A stretch of DNA of 64,000 bases, from NCBI GenBank assembly GCA_031362985.1, contig JANLTO010000087.1, positions 1-64,000 on the forward strand, given 5' to 3'. The stretch comes from SHZL01 sp031362985. GTDB lineage: Bacteria; Pseudomonadota; Gammaproteobacteria; Xanthomonadales; SZUA-36. Under the pieces are notes generated by a model that worked only from the letters and a program-made list of their open reading frames with translations, did no database searches and was not told the origin of the DNA. Shown piece after piece: positions 6,951 through 16,312 of this stretch (position 1 is its first letter; the number at the start of each line of letters is the position of its first letter). The translations under genes were made by a program, and so were the position numbers.

Positions 6951-7258
6951 CTATGCGCGCCGTTCTCTGCGCCCAAGGCCTTCTGCCATAAACGACAGGA
7001 CAAGGGCATTTAGTGATACACCCTCAGCCTTTGCATGTGTAGCCAACCTCGCGTGGATTGTCTTTGGAACGTGAGCGACGAACTTTCCGGATGCAACGCC
7101 ACCGCTATTCGGTGCAGGAATTGGTAACTCTTTGGCCTTGAGTTCGGCGATCGTGGCTTTCAATGCGTCCTTACCGTTAGTGAGCGCTTCTTCGACGGTT
7201 TCTCCGTCAAAAAGGCACTCCGAAAAATGGGGTAAGAAATCAGGAAGCCACCGTCTTC
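6951..7258 (-). pseudogene. HicB-family antitoxin, 5'-truncated and frameshifted
   Basis: The C-terminal part is intact: FSECLFDGETVEEAL, then a linker, then the ribbon-helix-helix or HicB C-terminal region SGKFVAHVPKTIHARL with VSLNALVLSF (stop 6951-6953). Upstream, EDGGFLISYP is in a different frame; one base appears lost near 7226-7231, where YPDFSE is expected. Everything before EDGG is replaced by the copied cbpM tail. No hicA remains. The downstream part could still be translated from ATG 7163 as a 70-residue DNA-binding fragment. Confidence 0.7.
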
Positions 7259-7259
7259 C

Positions 7260-7316
7260 CTGGCGCTGGAATTACTCGATCGTATCGCGGAACTCGAGCG
7301 CGGTCATTCCAGCTAA
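7260..7316 (+). repeat. Second copy of the cbpM 3' end (19 codons plus frame-preserving differences)
   Basis: Bases 7260-7282 are identical to 6211-6233. The remaining 34 bases differ at about ten positions, yet the frame and the stop are kept (TAA 7314-7316), and the translation LALELLDRIAELERGHSS differs from the genuine tail only near the end. Mostly synonymous change means this copy evolved as coding DNA in another cbpM before arriving here. Confidence 0.75.
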
Positions 7317-7328
7317 GTGAATACTATT

Positions 7329-7643
7329 TCATTGGCCTTTGAGCCCATCACGAAAGGCTATCGCTTCCTGTTCCACCCGAATAGCCTCCATGACGGGAAC
7401 TACCGGATGCGCCTGGAATGTAAATGCAGGCAGCATCGAGCAGAGCTTGTGCACCGCCAATGGATCGTCACAATCTACCATCATATACCCACCCCAATCA
7501 CCGACTCGTATAACGAACAACTCTATCTTGAAATTATCGGGCGCTTTCCATTGACTGAAAACCTCCAGTATTCGCTTCTGAGCATTTTCGTATTCTATCG
7601 GTGAACCTTGCGAACGTTCGGACCAGGTGATCATGTATTTCAT
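7329..7643 (-). CDS. DUF3303 family protein
   Basis: A 104-residue cytoplasmic protein starting MKYMITWSERSQGSP. It has the conserved blocks QWKAPDNFKIELFVIRVGDWGG and PVVPVMEAI of DUF3303, a small ferredoxin-like alpha/beta fold related to muconolactone isomerase-like dimers. No biochemical role is established. It begins downstream of the cbpM tail copy and is transcribed toward it. It may be the first gene past the islet on the ancestral chromosome. Confidence 0.75.
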   Translation of the reverse strand: MKYMITWSERSQGSPIEYENAQKRILEVFSQWKAPDNFKIELFVIRVGDWGGYMMVDCDDPLAVHKLCSMLPAFTFQAHPVVPVMEAIRVEQEAIAFRDGLKGQ

Positions 7644-7764
7644 ACGTATTTTCCTGTGTTGCTTGAAATGGCCGGAATTGCAGGAATTGAAATGGCCAGA
7701 ATCTTATTTCAGCCGGGGCGGCAGACAGTCGGCCGGAACGAAGTCTTAGGCGGTGATCATAAGA

Positions 7765-8217
7765 CTACCGCCGACAGGCTCGCTTGACCAACTGCTCATG
7801 CGTCCAATTACCCGGACCCCGCGGAGCGGAAGAAAACAGCGCTGCGAGTGTGGCTGCCAGCAGCGCACTGGCGGCCGCCACCTCAAGCCAAATGGTTGCG
7901 TTCATACCAAGGGAATGTGCCGACAGCGGCGCCACCCAATAGTGATCGAGCCCGCCAAAGCCCAGTGCGGCGTAGCCCGCGATCGTGATTAGCCCGGCCC
8001 GGCGAAATCCGAATCCTGCAAAGACTGTGCCTGCGGCACCAACCGCAGTGACAGCATACCATGCCAGGTAGACGCTTGACCTCGAAAGCCAGGCGGGCAA
8101 ATTGGGGTAGTCAGCGAGAAATTCTGCGTTATCGGCAAAGTGCAACAAGCTTGTTGCAAAGTAAATGATGAGCAACACGAACAGGAAACGTGGTATTCGT
8201 GTGGACGGTTTGACCAT
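7765..8217 (-). CDS. Small integral membrane protein of unknown function
   Basis: About 150 residues with four predicted membrane helices: FLFVLLIIYFATSLLHF, a YAVTAVGAAGTVFAGFGF stretch, LITIAGYAALGFGG and LEVAAASALLAATLAALF. The start is taken at 8217 (MVKPST); an upstream ATG at 8295 would add a polar 26-residue leader. No family was recognised. A conserved-looking HFADNAEF motif follows helix 1 and GGLDHYW lies before the last loop. Neighbours are small unrelated genes on the same strand with wide gaps. Confidence 0.6.
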   Translation of the reverse strand: MVKPSTRIPRFLFVLLIIYFATSLLHFADNAEFLADYPNLPAWLSRSSVYLAWYAVTAVGAAGTVFAGFGFRRAGLITIAGYAALGFGGLDHYWVAPLSAHSLGMNATIWLEVAAASALLAATLAALFSSAPRGPGNWTHEQLVKRACRR

Positions 8218-8432
8218 GGAGAATGAACTTGTAAGGACATCCTGGGTACGAGGATCAGGGCCATTTAAGGTGCCTTCGCCCGGAGTGATGAACAAGATCG
8301 TGCAGTTTGCTGAGTGGCTTCCTGTTTGGAATCCAGGACGATGAATGTGGATTCAAGCTTTGGCTGGGGCATGCGGGTTCCTCGTTCAGAATCTGCTGGA
8401 ATAAATTGTCAGGCGGCCCGGACCATAATTGA

Positions 8433-8807
8433 CTACCAGAAACTGTCAGCTTCGCACTTGCTTACAGCCATAAGACGGTACTTCACAATCTTGCGAATGA
8501 GTGTCTCAGGAACTGGTTCGCTATACTGAATTTTAAGAAAGTTCGTTGTCGTCTGGTACTTTTTCAGTTCATCGCGAAATACCTCAAGAGCTTCCGCACT
8601 GGGAGCGAAACTCAGGTGGTGCTTGTGCGCGGAGAAAGCAAACAGGAACCGCGGCTCTACAAAGAACGGATTGCCCCACTTGATCGTTTCCTGGGCGTTT
8701 GGCGCGACACTCTTGAGAATTGCATAGAGTTTGCGCAAATGCGCCTGACTTTCACTCGGAGCCATTGTGATGTACTCAGCGATCGAGGTCGGACGCTTGC
8801 TGTTCAT
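8433..8807 (-). CDS. DUF1801 family protein (YdhG-like)
   Basis: A 124-residue protein with the DUF1801 core: an N-terminal helix ending in LRKLYAILKSVAPNAQETIKWG, then PFFVEPRFLFAFSAHKHHLSF, and the C-terminal IRKIVKYRLMA helix. In Bacillus a member (YdhG/Fra) was proposed as an iron chaperone; most members have no assigned role. GGGAGG precedes the ATG at 8807 by a few bases. Confidence 0.75.
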   Translation of the reverse strand: MNSKRPTSIAEYITMAPSESQAHLRKLYAILKSVAPNAQETIKWGNPFFVEPRFLFAFSAHKHHLSFAPSAEALEVFRDELKKYQTTTNFLKIQYSEPVPETLIRKIVKYRLMAVSKCEADSFW

Positions 8808-8896
8808 CTGCCTCCCCGCGAATTCGAAAGATCATCATTGCGCACCTGCGGCTCCGTGCATCCGACTTGTACGGTTTGCCCTTCACTATGGAAGGG

Positions 8897-9277
8897 TCAG
8901 GCTTCCGTATTGAGAACAGCTTCGATTCTATAACCATCCGGATCTGTGGCAAATGCTGCAAAGTACATTTCGCCGTAATCCGGTCGAAACCCCGGACGCC
9001 CGTTGTCCTTGCCCCCGTTGCACAGTGCAGCTTCGTAAAAACGCGCAACAGCTTCTTGCGACGGCGCACTGAAAGCCAGGTGGAACCCCGGCCCGGGCAC
9101 AACAACTCCAGAAGGCCATAGTTTGATAGCGAACTTATCCTCGCCTCCGGCATAACCATAACCAACAGCCGTTTCGTCGGCCCAAACTCGTACATAGCCA
9201 AGTACGGCCAGCGTTGCACCGTAGAACGCAGCAGAGCGTTGCAGGTTGGTGACACCAAAAGAAATGTGGTGCAGCAT
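8897..9277 (-). CDS. VOC-superfamily (glyoxalase/bleomycin-resistance) protein
   Basis: A 126-residue protein with two beta-alpha-beta-beta-beta modules. It opens MLHHISFGVTNLQRSAAFYGATL and ends with the usual DPDGYRIEAVLN. Likely metal ligands are the His near the start, the His in GFHLAFSA and the Glu in YRIEAV. These proteins include dioxygenases, isomerases and resistance proteins, and the substrate cannot be predicted. It lies alone between the DUF1801 gene and the divergent phosphodiesterase. Confidence 0.78.
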   Translation of the reverse strand: MLHHISFGVTNLQRSAAFYGATLAVLGYVRVWADETAVGYGYAGGEDKFAIKLWPSGVVVPGPGFHLAFSAPSQEAVARFYEAALCNGGKDNGRPGFRPDYGEMYFAAFATDPDGYRIEAVLNTEA

Positions 9278-9450
9278 GAATCGTCACGAAAGTCTCCCAC
9301 GGAATTAAATGGTGGGCACGCGGCATGCGCAGGACCACCGCATCTCAACTCAGTTCTCTGGCAAAATACAATGCAGAAATCAGGAAGGCGTTGCTGAACA
9401 CTGCTGAGTGAGTGAATACGAACAACGCAGCCACCGGTCAGGAGTCTGGA

Positions 9451-10482
9451 ATGAAGTTTTACATCATTATGTTGGTAACGGCAGCGAACCTTGTGTTAAC
9501 GGCCGTAGCACGCGCAGATGAAGCACACCTGACTATCATGAGCTTCAATGTATGGGGCGCCGGGCAAAACGCTGGGAAAACGACTGCAGAAACCATAGCT
9601 GCAATCCGGGCAGCACAGGCGGATTTGGTCGGCTTGCAGGAAGTTTGCGCCGAGTCTGTCCCCTGCCGTGCGGATTACTGCCCGCCACGCGGACCCTCTG
9701 CAGCTTTGGAAATTGCCGCAGCCCTGGGCTTCGACGTGTACCAGCAAGAACAAACCAATGACGCCCTGTGGGCCAATGCCATCCTCAGCCGCTACCCCAT
9801 CCTCGGCGCCAGTAAGCATGCCCTGGGAATCCGCGTGGATGTGCATGGGCAAGAGGTTTGGCTGTTCAATATCCACCCCACCGATTATCCCTATCAGCCC
9901 TATCAGTTACTGGGGATTCCCTACGGCGCGGCGCCCTTCATTCGCTCCGCTGACGAGGCCGTGCGTTATGCCAGCAGAACCCGAAGCAGCGCTTTGCAGT
10001 TGTTGCGGCAAGATCTTGCAACTGTCACCCCGGCCGCACTGACAATTATCACCGGAGACTTCAACGAACCATCACGGCTGGACTGGACAGACGCTGCAGT
10101 CTCTGCCGGATTACAACCCCTGGCGGTACCGTGGCCACTGACGCAGGCGCTGGCGGAGGCCGGGTTTGTCGATGCATTTCGCAGCGCCCACCCGGATGTC
10201 GTGGCAAAGCCGGGGTTCACCTGGTCGCCACTGATCGCCACGGACAGCGTTTCTGCAGATTCCTTACCAGCGGATGCCTTGCGCGCGGACACGCCAGCCA
10301 ATGGCAAGCCGCAGGACCACCGCGATCGCATCGACTTTATTTTCGTCCGCGGCGAGTCTGCGGTGGTGAATGGGGCGGCAGTTGTGGGTGAATCCTCCGC
10401 TATGGCTGACATCGTGGTAACGCCCTGGCCTTCGGATCATCGTGCGGTGGTGGCGCACATCTCATCAGACCAGATAAATTAG
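9451..10482 (+). CDS. Secreted endonuclease/exonuclease/phosphatase-family protein
   Basis: The signal peptide MKFYIIMLVTAANLVLTAVARA is followed by an EEP fold: LTIMSFNVWG, the catalytic Glu in LVGLQEV, GDFNEPS and the closing SDHRAVVAHI. Such enzymes cleave phosphodiesters in nucleic acids, sphingomyelin or inositol phosphates; the short form and signal peptide suggest a periplasmic or extracellular phosphodiesterase. ATG 9451 is preferred to 9412 because GGAG lies seven bases before it. A pentapeptide repeat (SVSAD, SLPAD, ALRAD) sits in a loop before the DRIDFIF motif. Confidence 0.82.
   Translation: MKFYIIMLVTAANLVLTAVARADEAHLTIMSFNVWGAGQNAGKTTAETIAAIRAAQADLVGLQEVCAESVPCRADYCPPRGPSAALEIAAALGFDVYQQEQTNDALWANAILSRYPILGASKHALGIRVDVHGQEVWLFNIHPTDYPYQPYQLLGIPYGAAPFIRSADEAVRYASRTRSSALQLLRQDLATVTPAALTIITGDFNEPSRLDWTDAAVSAGLQPLAVPWPLTQALAEAGFVDAFRSAHPDVVAKPGFTWSPLIATDSVSADSLPADALRADTPANGKPQDHRDRIDFIFVRGESAVVNGAAVVGESSAMADIVVTPWPSDHRAVVAHISSDQIN
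10243..10287 (+). repeat. Three 15-bp coding repeats in the phosphodiesterase gene
   Basis: Units start at 10243, 10258 and 10273, each beginning GA(C/T) and giving D-start pentapeptides with Ala near the end. They are well diverged in sequence but keep exact length and phase. Confidence 0.5.
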
Positions 10483-10597
10483 GGACCAGCGGCAGGAACC
10501 TTAAGCCTGCGCCCGGCGTCAAAGCGTCGTTGCACCCAGCCCGGAATGTAGCCTCGGTCCGGCACCGCTAAACACAAACTTTCAGGAGATCCCGTCA

Positions 10598-11482
10598 ATG
10601 ATGCGCATCCTCATGTTCCTCGCCACCAATATTGCTGTCCTGGTGTTGGTCAGTATCGTGTTCCAGGTACTGGGTATTGAAGGCACCCTGGCAAAAAACG
10701 GCGTCGACCTGAACCTGCAATCACTGCTGATTATGGCGGCGGTGATTGGCTTTAGTGGCTCGTTCATCTCTCTCGCCCTGTCGAAGTTCATGGCCAAGCG
10801 TGCCATGGGCGTGAAAGTCATAGAGCAAGCGCAGAACAATACCGAAAAGTGGTTATACGAAACGGTCAAACGGCAGGCTGAGCAAGCCGGCATCAACATG
10901 CCGGAAGTCGGAATCTTCCAATCGCCGGAACCCAATGCCTTTGCCACCGGTATGCGGCGTAATGCGGCCCTGGTCGCGGTGAGCACCGGCCTGTTGCAAA
11001 GCATGAAAGCCGAGGAAGTGGAGGCGGTGCTGGGCCACGAGATCTCGCATGTTGCCAATGGCGACATGGTCACCATGGCATTGATGCAAGGCGTGGTGAA
11101 CACCTTCGTTATTTTCCTCGCCCGCGTCATTGGCCACGTAGTCGACCGCGTAGTGTTTAAGACTGAACGAGGCTATGGTCCGGCGTATTACATTACATCC
11201 ATCGTGGCGCAAATTTGCCTGTCCATTTTCGCTTCGATGATTGTCATGTGGTTTTCCCGCCGGCGGGAGTTCCGTGCAGATGCGGGCGGCGCCAACCTTG
11301 CAGGACGTAACAAGATGATAGGCGCCCTGCAGGCCTTGCAGCGTTCGCGACAGCCACATGATCTGCCGGGACAACTCGCTGCCTTTGGAATTGCCGGTGG
11401 CGCGGGAGCAGGCCTGAAAAAACTGTTCATGAGCCACCCGCCGCTGGAGCAGCGCATCGCGGCCTTGCAAGCGCTGGTTTGA
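10598..11482 (+). CDS. htpX: Protease HtpX
   Basis: This inner-membrane zinc metalloprotease of family M48 helps FtsH degrade damaged membrane proteins under envelope stress. There are two N-terminal helices, the zincin motif HEISH at 147-151 with the third ligand Glu in RRREFRADAGGA, two further hydrophobic segments, and a C-terminal LEQRIAALQ. The length of 294 is standard. AGGAG precedes the ATG-ATG start. It stands alone, convergent with ppk1. Confidence 0.95.
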   Translation: MMRILMFLATNIAVLVLVSIVFQVLGIEGTLAKNGVDLNLQSLLIMAAVIGFSGSFISLALSKFMAKRAMGVKVIEQAQNNTEKWLYETVKRQAEQAGINMPEVGIFQSPEPNAFATGMRRNAALVAVSTGLLQSMKAEEVEAVLGHEISHVANGDMVTMALMQGVVNTFVIFLARVIGHVVDRVVFKTERGYGPAYYITSIVAQICLSIFASMIVMWFSRRREFRADAGGANLAGRNKMIGALQALQRSRQPHDLPGQLAAFGIAGGAGAGLKKLFMSHPPLEQRIAALQALV

Positions 11483-11516
11483 AGCTGGGCTGGGCTGGAC
11501 TAGGCTCGCCTGTCGA

Positions 11517-13715
11517 TCAGGAGCGGACGAGTTTTATCAATTTCCGTTGTGGATGACGAAGCTTGCTGTCGTCGAGGGCCCGGGTAACCACATAGCTGCC
11601 GTCGGGCTGCATGTCCCACCCAGCCATGTCATCCTGCCACGGGATGGTGATGCATTCTTCGATAACCCTTGCTTGCAGAAGTTTGCTGTCGATGGGGAAT
11701 GCCACTTCGACGCGCTCTAACAGGTTGCGCCCCATCCAGTCCGCGCTGGAACACCATACTTCCCTGGCGCCTGCATTGACAAAATGAAACACCCGGGCGT
11801 GCTCCAGGAAACGCCCAACCACGGAACGGACCCGGATCGTTTCGGAAACTCCCGGAATTCCGGGCCGCAGGCAACACATTCCCCGAACCAGCAAGCGGAT
11901 CGGCACACCCGCTCGTGAAGCGGCGTAGAGGGCCTTGATTATTTTTGGCTCCGTGAGCGCATTGACCTTGACGTTAATACCGCAGGGCTTGCCTGCTTTG
12001 GCGTGCTTTCCTTCGCGGCGTATTTTCGCAATCAGCTCTTTGTGCAGGGTGAAGGGCGCATGCAACAGGCGCTTCAGGTTGCTCAACTTCGCCAGGCCTG
12101 AGAACTGTTTGAACACCAGGTGTACGTCTTCGGCAATTTGCCGGTCAGAGGTCAAAAGACCGATATCGGTATACAGGGCAGCAGTTCCCGAGTGATAGTT
12201 TCCGGTTCCCAGGTGTACGTATCGGCGCATCCGCCTTCGTTCCCTGCGCACAATCAGCAACATCTTGGCGTGCGTCTTGCGGCCGACGACACCGTAGACT
12301 ACCTGTACCCCGGCACTTTGCAGTCGCGAAGCGAGACCGATGTTCGCTTCCTCATCAAAACGGGCGCGCAGTTCAACCACCACGGTCACGTCCTTGCCAT
12401 TACGCGCTGCATCGATCAGCAGGCTAACGATCTGGGAATCCGCCCCGGTGCGGTAAAGCGTTTGGTTGATGGCCAGCACGTTCGGGTCACGACTGGCTTG
12501 TCGTAACAGCTCAAGAACGGTTTGAAAGCTTTCATAGGGGTGGTGCAGCAATACATCACGTCGTCGCAGGATGCTGAAATAATCCGGTTCGCCTGCAAGG
12601 TAGTTCTTGATCACCGGTTTGACTACCGGGTACTTTAAATCCGGGCGGTCGATCAGCTTGATCGCCTCTGACAGGCGGTTCAGGTTGACCGGACCGTCAT
12701 ACTGGTACAGGTCCTCAGTCTGCAATTCAAATCGGGAAGCAAGGAGCTTTTCCAGCGCCGGGGGGCAGCTTGAATTGGTCTCCAGGCGAACTGCGGCAGC
12801 AAAACCCCGTTCCATCAATTCTCCTTCGATGGCGCTGGCGAGGTTCTCGATTTCCTCCTCATCTATTAATAACTCCGAGTTGCGTGTTACCCGGAACTGG
12901 TGGATACCCAGAACTTCCATTCCGGGAAACAGGTCTGCGGTAAACGCACTCAGCACTGAGCCCAAAAGCACAAAATCATGCGGGCCCCTTGAATAAGACC
13001 GCGGGATGAGAATGACCCGTGGCAGGGAGCGCGGCGCCCTGATCAGAGCCATGCTGGCTTCGCGGCCGAAGGCATCGCGGCCACGCAATTCCACTGCACA
13101 GGTCAAGCTCTTGCTGAGGATTCGGGGGAAGGGATGGACTGTGTCCAGCCCGAGTGGACTCAATACCGGCATCAGTTCATTTTTGAAGTAGCGCCGCAGC
13201 CAGCTGCGCTGCCGTCCGGTCCAGTCCTGCGGCAACAAAAAACGGATCTGCTCAGCTTCCAGTTGCGGCGTGAGCACTTCGTGCAACACGCGGTATTGTT
13301 CACGCACCAGGCGCAAAACGCCTTGCCGGATGGCACTCATGGTGCCGGAAGCGGACAGGCCATCAGCGCCGGGCTTGGCCACGCCGTGCAGCATGAGTTG
13401 CTTTAAGGACGCCACCCGCACCTCGAAAAACTCATCCAATAGCAAGCTGGTGATGCACAGGAAGCGCAAACGCTCGAGCAAAGGCACTTGGTCATCCACA
13501 GCCTGCCCCAAAACACGTTCTATGAAGTTCAGCTGCGCCAGCTCGGGGTTCACATAGAGCAAAGGGTCGCTCAGAGGTCTGAGGGCATGGGTTTCCTTGC
13601 CCTGAACCCGCTCCTCCCTGGTTGCGGCACCGGCAGGGTCATTTTTCGGGGTCGGGTCCTGCGCGGCCGCGTCAGGCTGGGTTCGGCCAGAAATGGGAAT
13701 TACTCTAGCTGTCAT
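11517..13715 (-). CDS. ppk1: Polyphosphate kinase PPK1
   Basis: It reversibly polymerises the gamma phosphate of ATP into inorganic polyphosphate. The N-terminal domain starts YVNPELAQLNFIERVLGQA after an unusually long polar leader of about 45 residues. The catalytic domains contain VVVELRARFDEEANI, the phospho-accepting His in KTHAKML (H482), HLGTGNYHSGTA and the terminal SADWMGRNLLERVEVAFPI. The length of 732 is within the family range. It lies 53 bp downstream of the cyanophycin-synthetase-like gene on the same strand, so the two may be co-transcribed. No exopolyphosphatase is adjacent. Confidence 0.95.
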   Translation of the reverse strand: MTARVIPISGRTQPDAAAQDPTPKNDPAGAATREERVQGKETHALRPLSDPLLYVNPELAQLNFIERVLGQAVDDQVPLLERLRFLCITSLLLDEFFEVRVASLKQLMLHGVAKPGADGLSASGTMSAIRQGVLRLVREQYRVLHEVLTPQLEAEQIRFLLPQDWTGRQRSWLRRYFKNELMPVLSPLGLDTVHPFPRILSKSLTCAVELRGRDAFGREASMALIRAPRSLPRVILIPRSYSRGPHDFVLLGSVLSAFTADLFPGMEVLGIHQFRVTRNSELLIDEEEIENLASAIEGELMERGFAAAVRLETNSSCPPALEKLLASRFELQTEDLYQYDGPVNLNRLSEAIKLIDRPDLKYPVVKPVIKNYLAGEPDYFSILRRRDVLLHHPYESFQTVLELLRQASRDPNVLAINQTLYRTGADSQIVSLLIDAARNGKDVTVVVELRARFDEEANIGLASRLQSAGVQVVYGVVGRKTHAKMLLIVRRERRRMRRYVHLGTGNYHSGTAALYTDIGLLTSDRQIAEDVHLVFKQFSGLAKLSNLKRLLHAPFTLHKELIAKIRREGKHAKAGKPCGINVKVNALTEPKIIKALYAASRAGVPIRLLVRGMCCLRPGIPGVSETIRVRSVVGRFLEHARVFHFVNAGAREVWCSSADWMGRNLLERVEVAFPIDSKLLQARVIEECITIPWQDDMAGWDMQPDGSYVVTRALDDSKLRHPQRKLIKLVRS

Positions 13716-13768
13716 GATGGTTCAGTAAAATACGCCTTGGATCCGGTCACTGAGATTACCTTCTTGCG

Positions 13769-16312
13769 CTATTGGCCCGCAAGCCGGGGCTGAAACGAGG
13801 TGATGGTCTGCCACATGGTGTCCATCTCCTCTGATCCCGGGGCGATGACCACCAGGTCCCCGCTGCGCGCCAGGCTCATGGCCTGGGAAGGCCCGTCAGT
13901 GGGCACATCCACCACCGTTATCCGGTCTGCAGGAACTCCAGCTTCAAGCAGGGCATTTTTCATCATGGTGGGGATTTCGGGTCGCCCGTCTCCGCGCGCT
14001 CCCGGATAACAGCGGCAAACGAAGTGATCAAACCAGGGGATCGCACCGCGGGCGTGATCATGGATAAATTCATCCGAGCGGTTGGCAGTTGCTGCAAAGA
14101 GGATAATTTTCCTGCCGGGTATATCCATGTTGCTGACAAACTTGCCCAGTTTCGCCATCCCGTCCGGGTTGTGTGCATAGTCCATGATGACCGTGAAGGG
14201 AAACCCTCGGTATATGTTCAGGCGCCCTGGGTTGTCTTCATGGGTATTGCTGAAGCTGCCCAGCGCCGCCCGGATCACGCCAGAATCAATTCCGATTGCG
14301 CGGCTGGCGCACAGTGCATGCTGCGCATTACTCAGGTTGAACCTGGCCGTTCCGTCCATCGTGGCAGGAATGTCGCCCACGGCAATCACGGGCAGGCGTA
14401 GTCCGGCAGAATCATACAGCACGATCCACTCAGCTCCGTCTTGAGCTTCGATCACGCAATACCAGGGAATGCCAATGCGTTTGCTTGCGGCCAGTTCGCG
14501 TAACGATTCCACACCGGATTCGAGCGCAACCAGGTAGACCGGGATTCCGGGAGCAAAGGGCAACATATCCCGGCAAACGGCGTAATCCGCATTCAGCACA
14601 ATAGCCCGTCGAGCGCGTTGCAACACGCTGCGCTTGATTTCCACCAACTGGGCCAAGGTGTGAATACCAAACTCGCCAAGGTGATCCGCGGTCACGTTCA
14701 GGCACACAGCCACATCGCACCAATCGAACATGAAACCACTGTGGGCGATGCCACCCCGCGCAGTTTCGAGAACCGCCAGGTTGATAAGGCTTGATTCCGA
14801 AAGCACAAGGTGGCCAGGCACACCCGCCATATCGCCCTTTTGAACCCGCTGATCAGCAATGTACACTCCGCTGGTGCTGGCCAGACCCGGCACAAATCCG
14901 GCGGCCCGCGCGATGCGCGTAATCATTCTTGCAGTCGTCGTCTTGCCATTGGTGCCGGTAACTGCAAGCAGCGGTATCCGGCTCGGATTGCCCGGTGGGT
15001 ACAGGTTCTGCAACAGGCCTTCAGCAGCCCGCTGCATGGCTGCAGAGCCCGGCGCAAGCCACTCGTCCAACCGGGGCGCGGGATCCAGGTTGACAACGGC
15101 CCCGCCGGTTGCAGACAGTGGCTGACTCGCATCCGCAGTTACCAGCGTCAGGGCCAGGCAAGCTGCCCCCAGGGCACGGGAAGCCTGGCCCGCCATTTCC
15201 CAAGTGGATGCGTGGATTGCAGCCTGCGGAATTTCCCCACCTCCGGCTTGCACGGCGCTGACCGCCTGGTGGTTGGCCAACAGTAAATGGACTGTTGAGC
15301 CCGTCACACACCTTTCGACCACTACTTTTTTGGCGACGCTGCGCACGGCTGCAAAGGCGCGATCTACCTCTGCCCCCGAATGCAGGGGCCCGAAGACCTC
15401 TGGCAGTCCATTTCCCGTCTCGCGTGACCGGGCGACACTCTTGAGCATAACCGGGTAACCGATGCGGTCAGCCACACGCACCGCACGCCTGGCAGTAATG
15501 AGATTGCGGAACTCTTTATCCTGCAACGGAACGGGGAGCTGCAATCCAAGAAGGCACTCAAATACTTTTTCCCGATCGAACAACAGGGGCAGGAGTGCAG
15601 CATTACGATCGATGCACAAAGTGCCATCCAGGACGTGCTGATGGCAGGAGTGGCCAAGTTTGAGCAGGCCGTTTCTGCGGATACGGAATTTCCCTTCCAA
15701 CCCACCATACGGTTGCCGTTCCAGCTTGACGCAAGGTATGTCCAGCCGCGCTGCCGCCGCAATGATGGCTTCCGTTTCGAACGGCAACACGAATGCACCC
15801 GCAGTAGTCTTGAAGTTTGCAACGTCTTGCGTCATGGCATCGTGCGGGGCATGGTGCGGGGCGGGGTTGGCGGTTTGCCATTGGATGGCGGGAGCCGACT
15901 CGGCCAGAAGCCGGATGGCCAGGTCACCGGCATCCATTCCAGTCTCTTCATGCTCATGCTCAAACCACAGGCGGCACTGATCCAGATGCTGCACCGGGTT
16001 GGAATCCGGCATGGCACACCATTGCGACACACGATGGCCGGCGGATTGCTGCAGGAGGATAGCCAATTGCGCCACCATGCCAGCCAGGGATAAAACCGGG
16101 GATTCGTCGAATTGTGTGCACAGTGCTACAGATTCCTCCGGCCCTTGGCACGACAGTGAGTTCAGCCGCTTCCGCAAGGCCCTGAGGATGTCATCACGGG
16201 TCCGGTTCCAGGCACTCTGCTCGTCGGCAGAAAAGGCAACCAGCCATTCGATAGCGGTGTGCTCCGATCGCCGGTTGGGCCCGATATAGAAAATCTGTTC
16301 CAGAATCTGCAT
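13769..16312 (-). CDS. Cyanophycin-synthetase-like ATP-grasp/Mur-ligase protein, divergent
   Basis: Cyanophycin synthetase alternately adds Asp (ATP-grasp half) and Arg (Mur-ligase half) to a polymer. Residues 1-170 match the N domain only loosely. Residues about 175-440 are ATP-grasp, and the Mur half has an intact P-loop GTNGKTTT (453-460), NVTADHLGEFG and MDYAHNPDG. The ATP-grasp half is shortened after VVVERCVTGSTVHLL. Where CphA has an E-x-N metal motif near its end, this protein reads GGAVVNLDPAPRL. Asp-adding activity may thus be altered or lost, unlike CphA2, where the Mur half is inactive. At 847 residues it is slightly short. No cyanophycinase or second cphA is near. Confidence 0.78.
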   Translation of the reverse strand: MQILEQIFYIGPNRRSEHTAIEWLVAFSADEQSAWNRTRDDILRALRKRLNSLSCQGPEESVALCTQFDESPVLSLAGMVAQLAILLQQSAGHRVSQWCAMPDSNPVQHLDQCRLWFEHEHEETGMDAGDLAIRLLAESAPAIQWQTANPAPHHAPHDAMTQDVANFKTTAGAFVLPFETEAIIAAAARLDIPCVKLERQPYGGLEGKFRIRRNGLLKLGHSCHQHVLDGTLCIDRNAALLPLLFDREKVFECLLGLQLPVPLQDKEFRNLITARRAVRVADRIGYPVMLKSVARSRETGNGLPEVFGPLHSGAEVDRAFAAVRSVAKKVVVERCVTGSTVHLLLANHQAVSAVQAGGGEIPQAAIHASTWEMAGQASRALGAACLALTLVTADASQPLSATGGAVVNLDPAPRLDEWLAPGSAAMQRAAEGLLQNLYPPGNPSRIPLLAVTGTNGKTTTARMITRIARAAGFVPGLASTSGVYIADQRVQKGDMAGVPGHLVLSESSLINLAVLETARGGIAHSGFMFDWCDVAVCLNVTADHLGEFGIHTLAQLVEIKRSVLQRARRAIVLNADYAVCRDMLPFAPGIPVYLVALESGVESLRELAASKRIGIPWYCVIEAQDGAEWIVLYDSAGLRLPVIAVGDIPATMDGTARFNLSNAQHALCASRAIGIDSGVIRAALGSFSNTHEDNPGRLNIYRGFPFTVIMDYAHNPDGMAKLGKFVSNMDIPGRKIILFAATANRSDEFIHDHARGAIPWFDHFVCRCYPGARGDGRPEIPTMMKNALLEAGVPADRITVVDVPTDGPSQAMSLARSGDLVVIAPGSEEMDTMWQTITSFQPRLAGQ

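Noticed and set aside
7644..7764. Repeated TTGAAATGGCC segments and overlapping hairpins between the DUF3303 and membrane-protein genes
   Set aside because: The repeats are short, occur only twice, and have no clear link to a gene or element.
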